NCBI RefSeq assembly: GCF_014395975.1
Contig: NZ_CP060714.1
Coordinates: 1-64,000, forward strand
Source of the DNA: Diaphorobacter ruginosibacter
GTDB lineage: Bacteria > Pseudomonadota > Gammaproteobacteria > Burkholderiales > Burkholderiaceae_C
Direction: 5' to 3'
DNA length: 64,000 nucleotides
Both the position numbers and the translations under genes were made by a program. Positions 63,170-64,000 of this stretch are shown here, piece after piece. Positions within the stretch are counted from its first letter, which is position 1. Every line of letters starts with the position of its first letter. The notes beneath the pieces are model-generated. The model saw only the letters and a list, made by a program, of their open reading frames with translations, did not search any database and was not told where the DNA came from.

Positions 63170-64000
63170 ATGGATCTGCAGATTGCCTTGCTGCTGGGGC
63201 AGGACGGCATAGTCAATGGCGCCATCTACGGCCTGATGGCGGTGGCGCTGGTGCTGGTGTTTTCGGTCACGCGCGTGATCTTCATTCCGCAGGGGGAGTT
63301 CGTCGCGTTCGGCGCCCTCACCATGGCGATGATGCAGACCGGCAAGGTGCCGACCACGCTGTGGCTGCTGCTGGTGGTGGCGCTGATGTCGCTGGCGGCG
63401 GATGTATGGCGCACATGGCGCGGCGAGACGGTGAACTGGGGCGCCACATGCCTGTGGAGCGTGGTGGTGCCGGTGGCGGCCGCGGTGCTCGCGCTGCTGG
63501 TGCAGCCGTCCGCGCTGATGCTGCAGGCATTGACCACGCTGTGCATCGTCACGCCGCTCGGGCCGCTGATGTACCGCCTTGTCTACCGTCCCATCGCCGA
63601 CGCGAGCGTGCTGTTGTTGCTCATCGTGTCCGTGGCGATGCATGGCGTGATGGTGGGACTGGGGCTGTTGTTCTTCGGGGCAGAGGGGTCGCGGACGCCG
63701 GCGTTCTCCGAAGCGCAGTTCCAGCTAGGCGACCTGTCGATCTCCGGCCAGTCGCTGGTGGTCGTGGGCGTGGCGTTGCTGCTGGTGCTGCTGCTCTACG
63801 CGTTCTTCGAGGGATCGATGGTCGGCAAGGCGCTGCGCGCGACGGCCATCAACCGCGTGGGCGCGCGGCTCGTGGGCGTACCCACGGCGCTCGCGGGCGA
63901 CGTGAGCTTCGCGCTGGCAGCGTTGATCGGCGCGGTGTCCGGCCTCCTGATCGCTCCGCTGACCACGATCTACTACGACACAGGGTTTCTCATCGGCCTC
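63170..64000 (+). CDS. LivH-type ABC permease, 5' part (continues beyond window)
   Basis: At least 277 residues, open to the right edge. Membrane helices begin at NGAIYGLMAVALVLVFSVTR, and the family motif VTRVIFIPQGEFVAFGAL and the EAA-like GKALRATAINRVGARLVG are visible. A stretch of about 65 residues between the second and third helices (WRTWRGETVNWGATC) is longer than in typical LivH. It should be followed by livM and two ATPase genes outside the window. Confidence 0.88.
   Translation, partial: MDLQIALLLGQDGIVNGAIYGLMAVALVLVFSVTRVIFIPQGEFVAFGALTMAMMQTGKVPTTLWLLLVVALMSLAADVWRTWRGETVNWGATCLWSVVVPVAAAVLALLVQPSALMLQALTTLCIVTPLGPLMYRLVYRPIADASVLLLLIVSVAMHGVMVGLGLLFFGAEGSRTPAFSEAQFQLGDLSISGQSLVVVGVALLLVLLLYAFFEGSMVGKALRATAINRVGARLVGVPTALAGDVSFALAALIGAVSGLLIAPLTTIYYDTGFLIGL

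Overview
The window is GC-rich chromosomal DNA from a betaproteobacterium, most likely a member of the Comamonadaceae (Burkholderiales). The evidence is overall gene content (AmtB/GlnK beside a TorF-type porin, glcEF, lplT-alr, LysR regulators, several substrate-binding-protein transport systems) and protein-level similarity. The genus cannot be fixed from sequence alone. No rRNA, tRNA or CRISPR array was seen.

Layout. 1-4.4 kb: the 3' part of metH, then a hipBA toxin-antitoxin pair. 4.5-10.5 kb: a lipoprotein glycerophosphodiesterase behind an 11-bp periodic Pho-box-like array, a periplasmic thioredoxin, a divergent stand-alone TrpB, and a FadR-type regulator beside dctA. 10.6-28.7 kb: one long leftward operon, read from a LysR regulator through a flavin monooxygenase, an ABC peptide-type importer (two permeases, two ATPases, a binding protein), a BAAT-type acyl hydrolase and two CMD/AhpD-like proteins. 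It looks like an uptake and oxidation pathway for an unknown organic compound.

That operon is broken by a complete filamentous prophage (Inoviridae, about 7.35 kb, roughly 18.35-25.70 kb) inside the first permease gene. The prophage carries a pV-like ssDNA-binding protein, a rolling-circle Rep, four tiny membrane-peptide genes, a major coat protein behind two stacked hairpins, a pIII-like adhesin, a pVI-like protein, and an assembly ATPase (Zot/pI) split into two overlapping genes. It also has a small serine recombinase and, on the opposite strand, a membrane protein and a small regulator next to a 17-bp palindrome. Joining the host flanks restores the permease reading frame, so the insertion may be a reversible switch. 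Phage late genes and the host operon run in the same direction.

28.7-64 kb: ordinary chromosome. It holds a DUF2868/GTPase pair, LysR regulators, a DsbA-like protein, an RluE-like pseudouridine synthase, shikimate kinase, a YihY-family membrane protein, ferredoxin-NADP reductase, an orphan branched-chain-type binding protein and ComM. Next come a nitrogen-regulated porin-glnK-amtB operon with a visible sigma-54 promoter and NtrC site, an SMP-30 lactonase, glcEF, a BisC-type molybdoenzyme and a ProQ-domain RNA chaperone. The region ends with glutathione peroxidase, an EamA exporter, lplT and alr, a dihaem cytochrome c peroxidase, a GST, and the start of a LivK-LivH transport operon that runs off the right edge.
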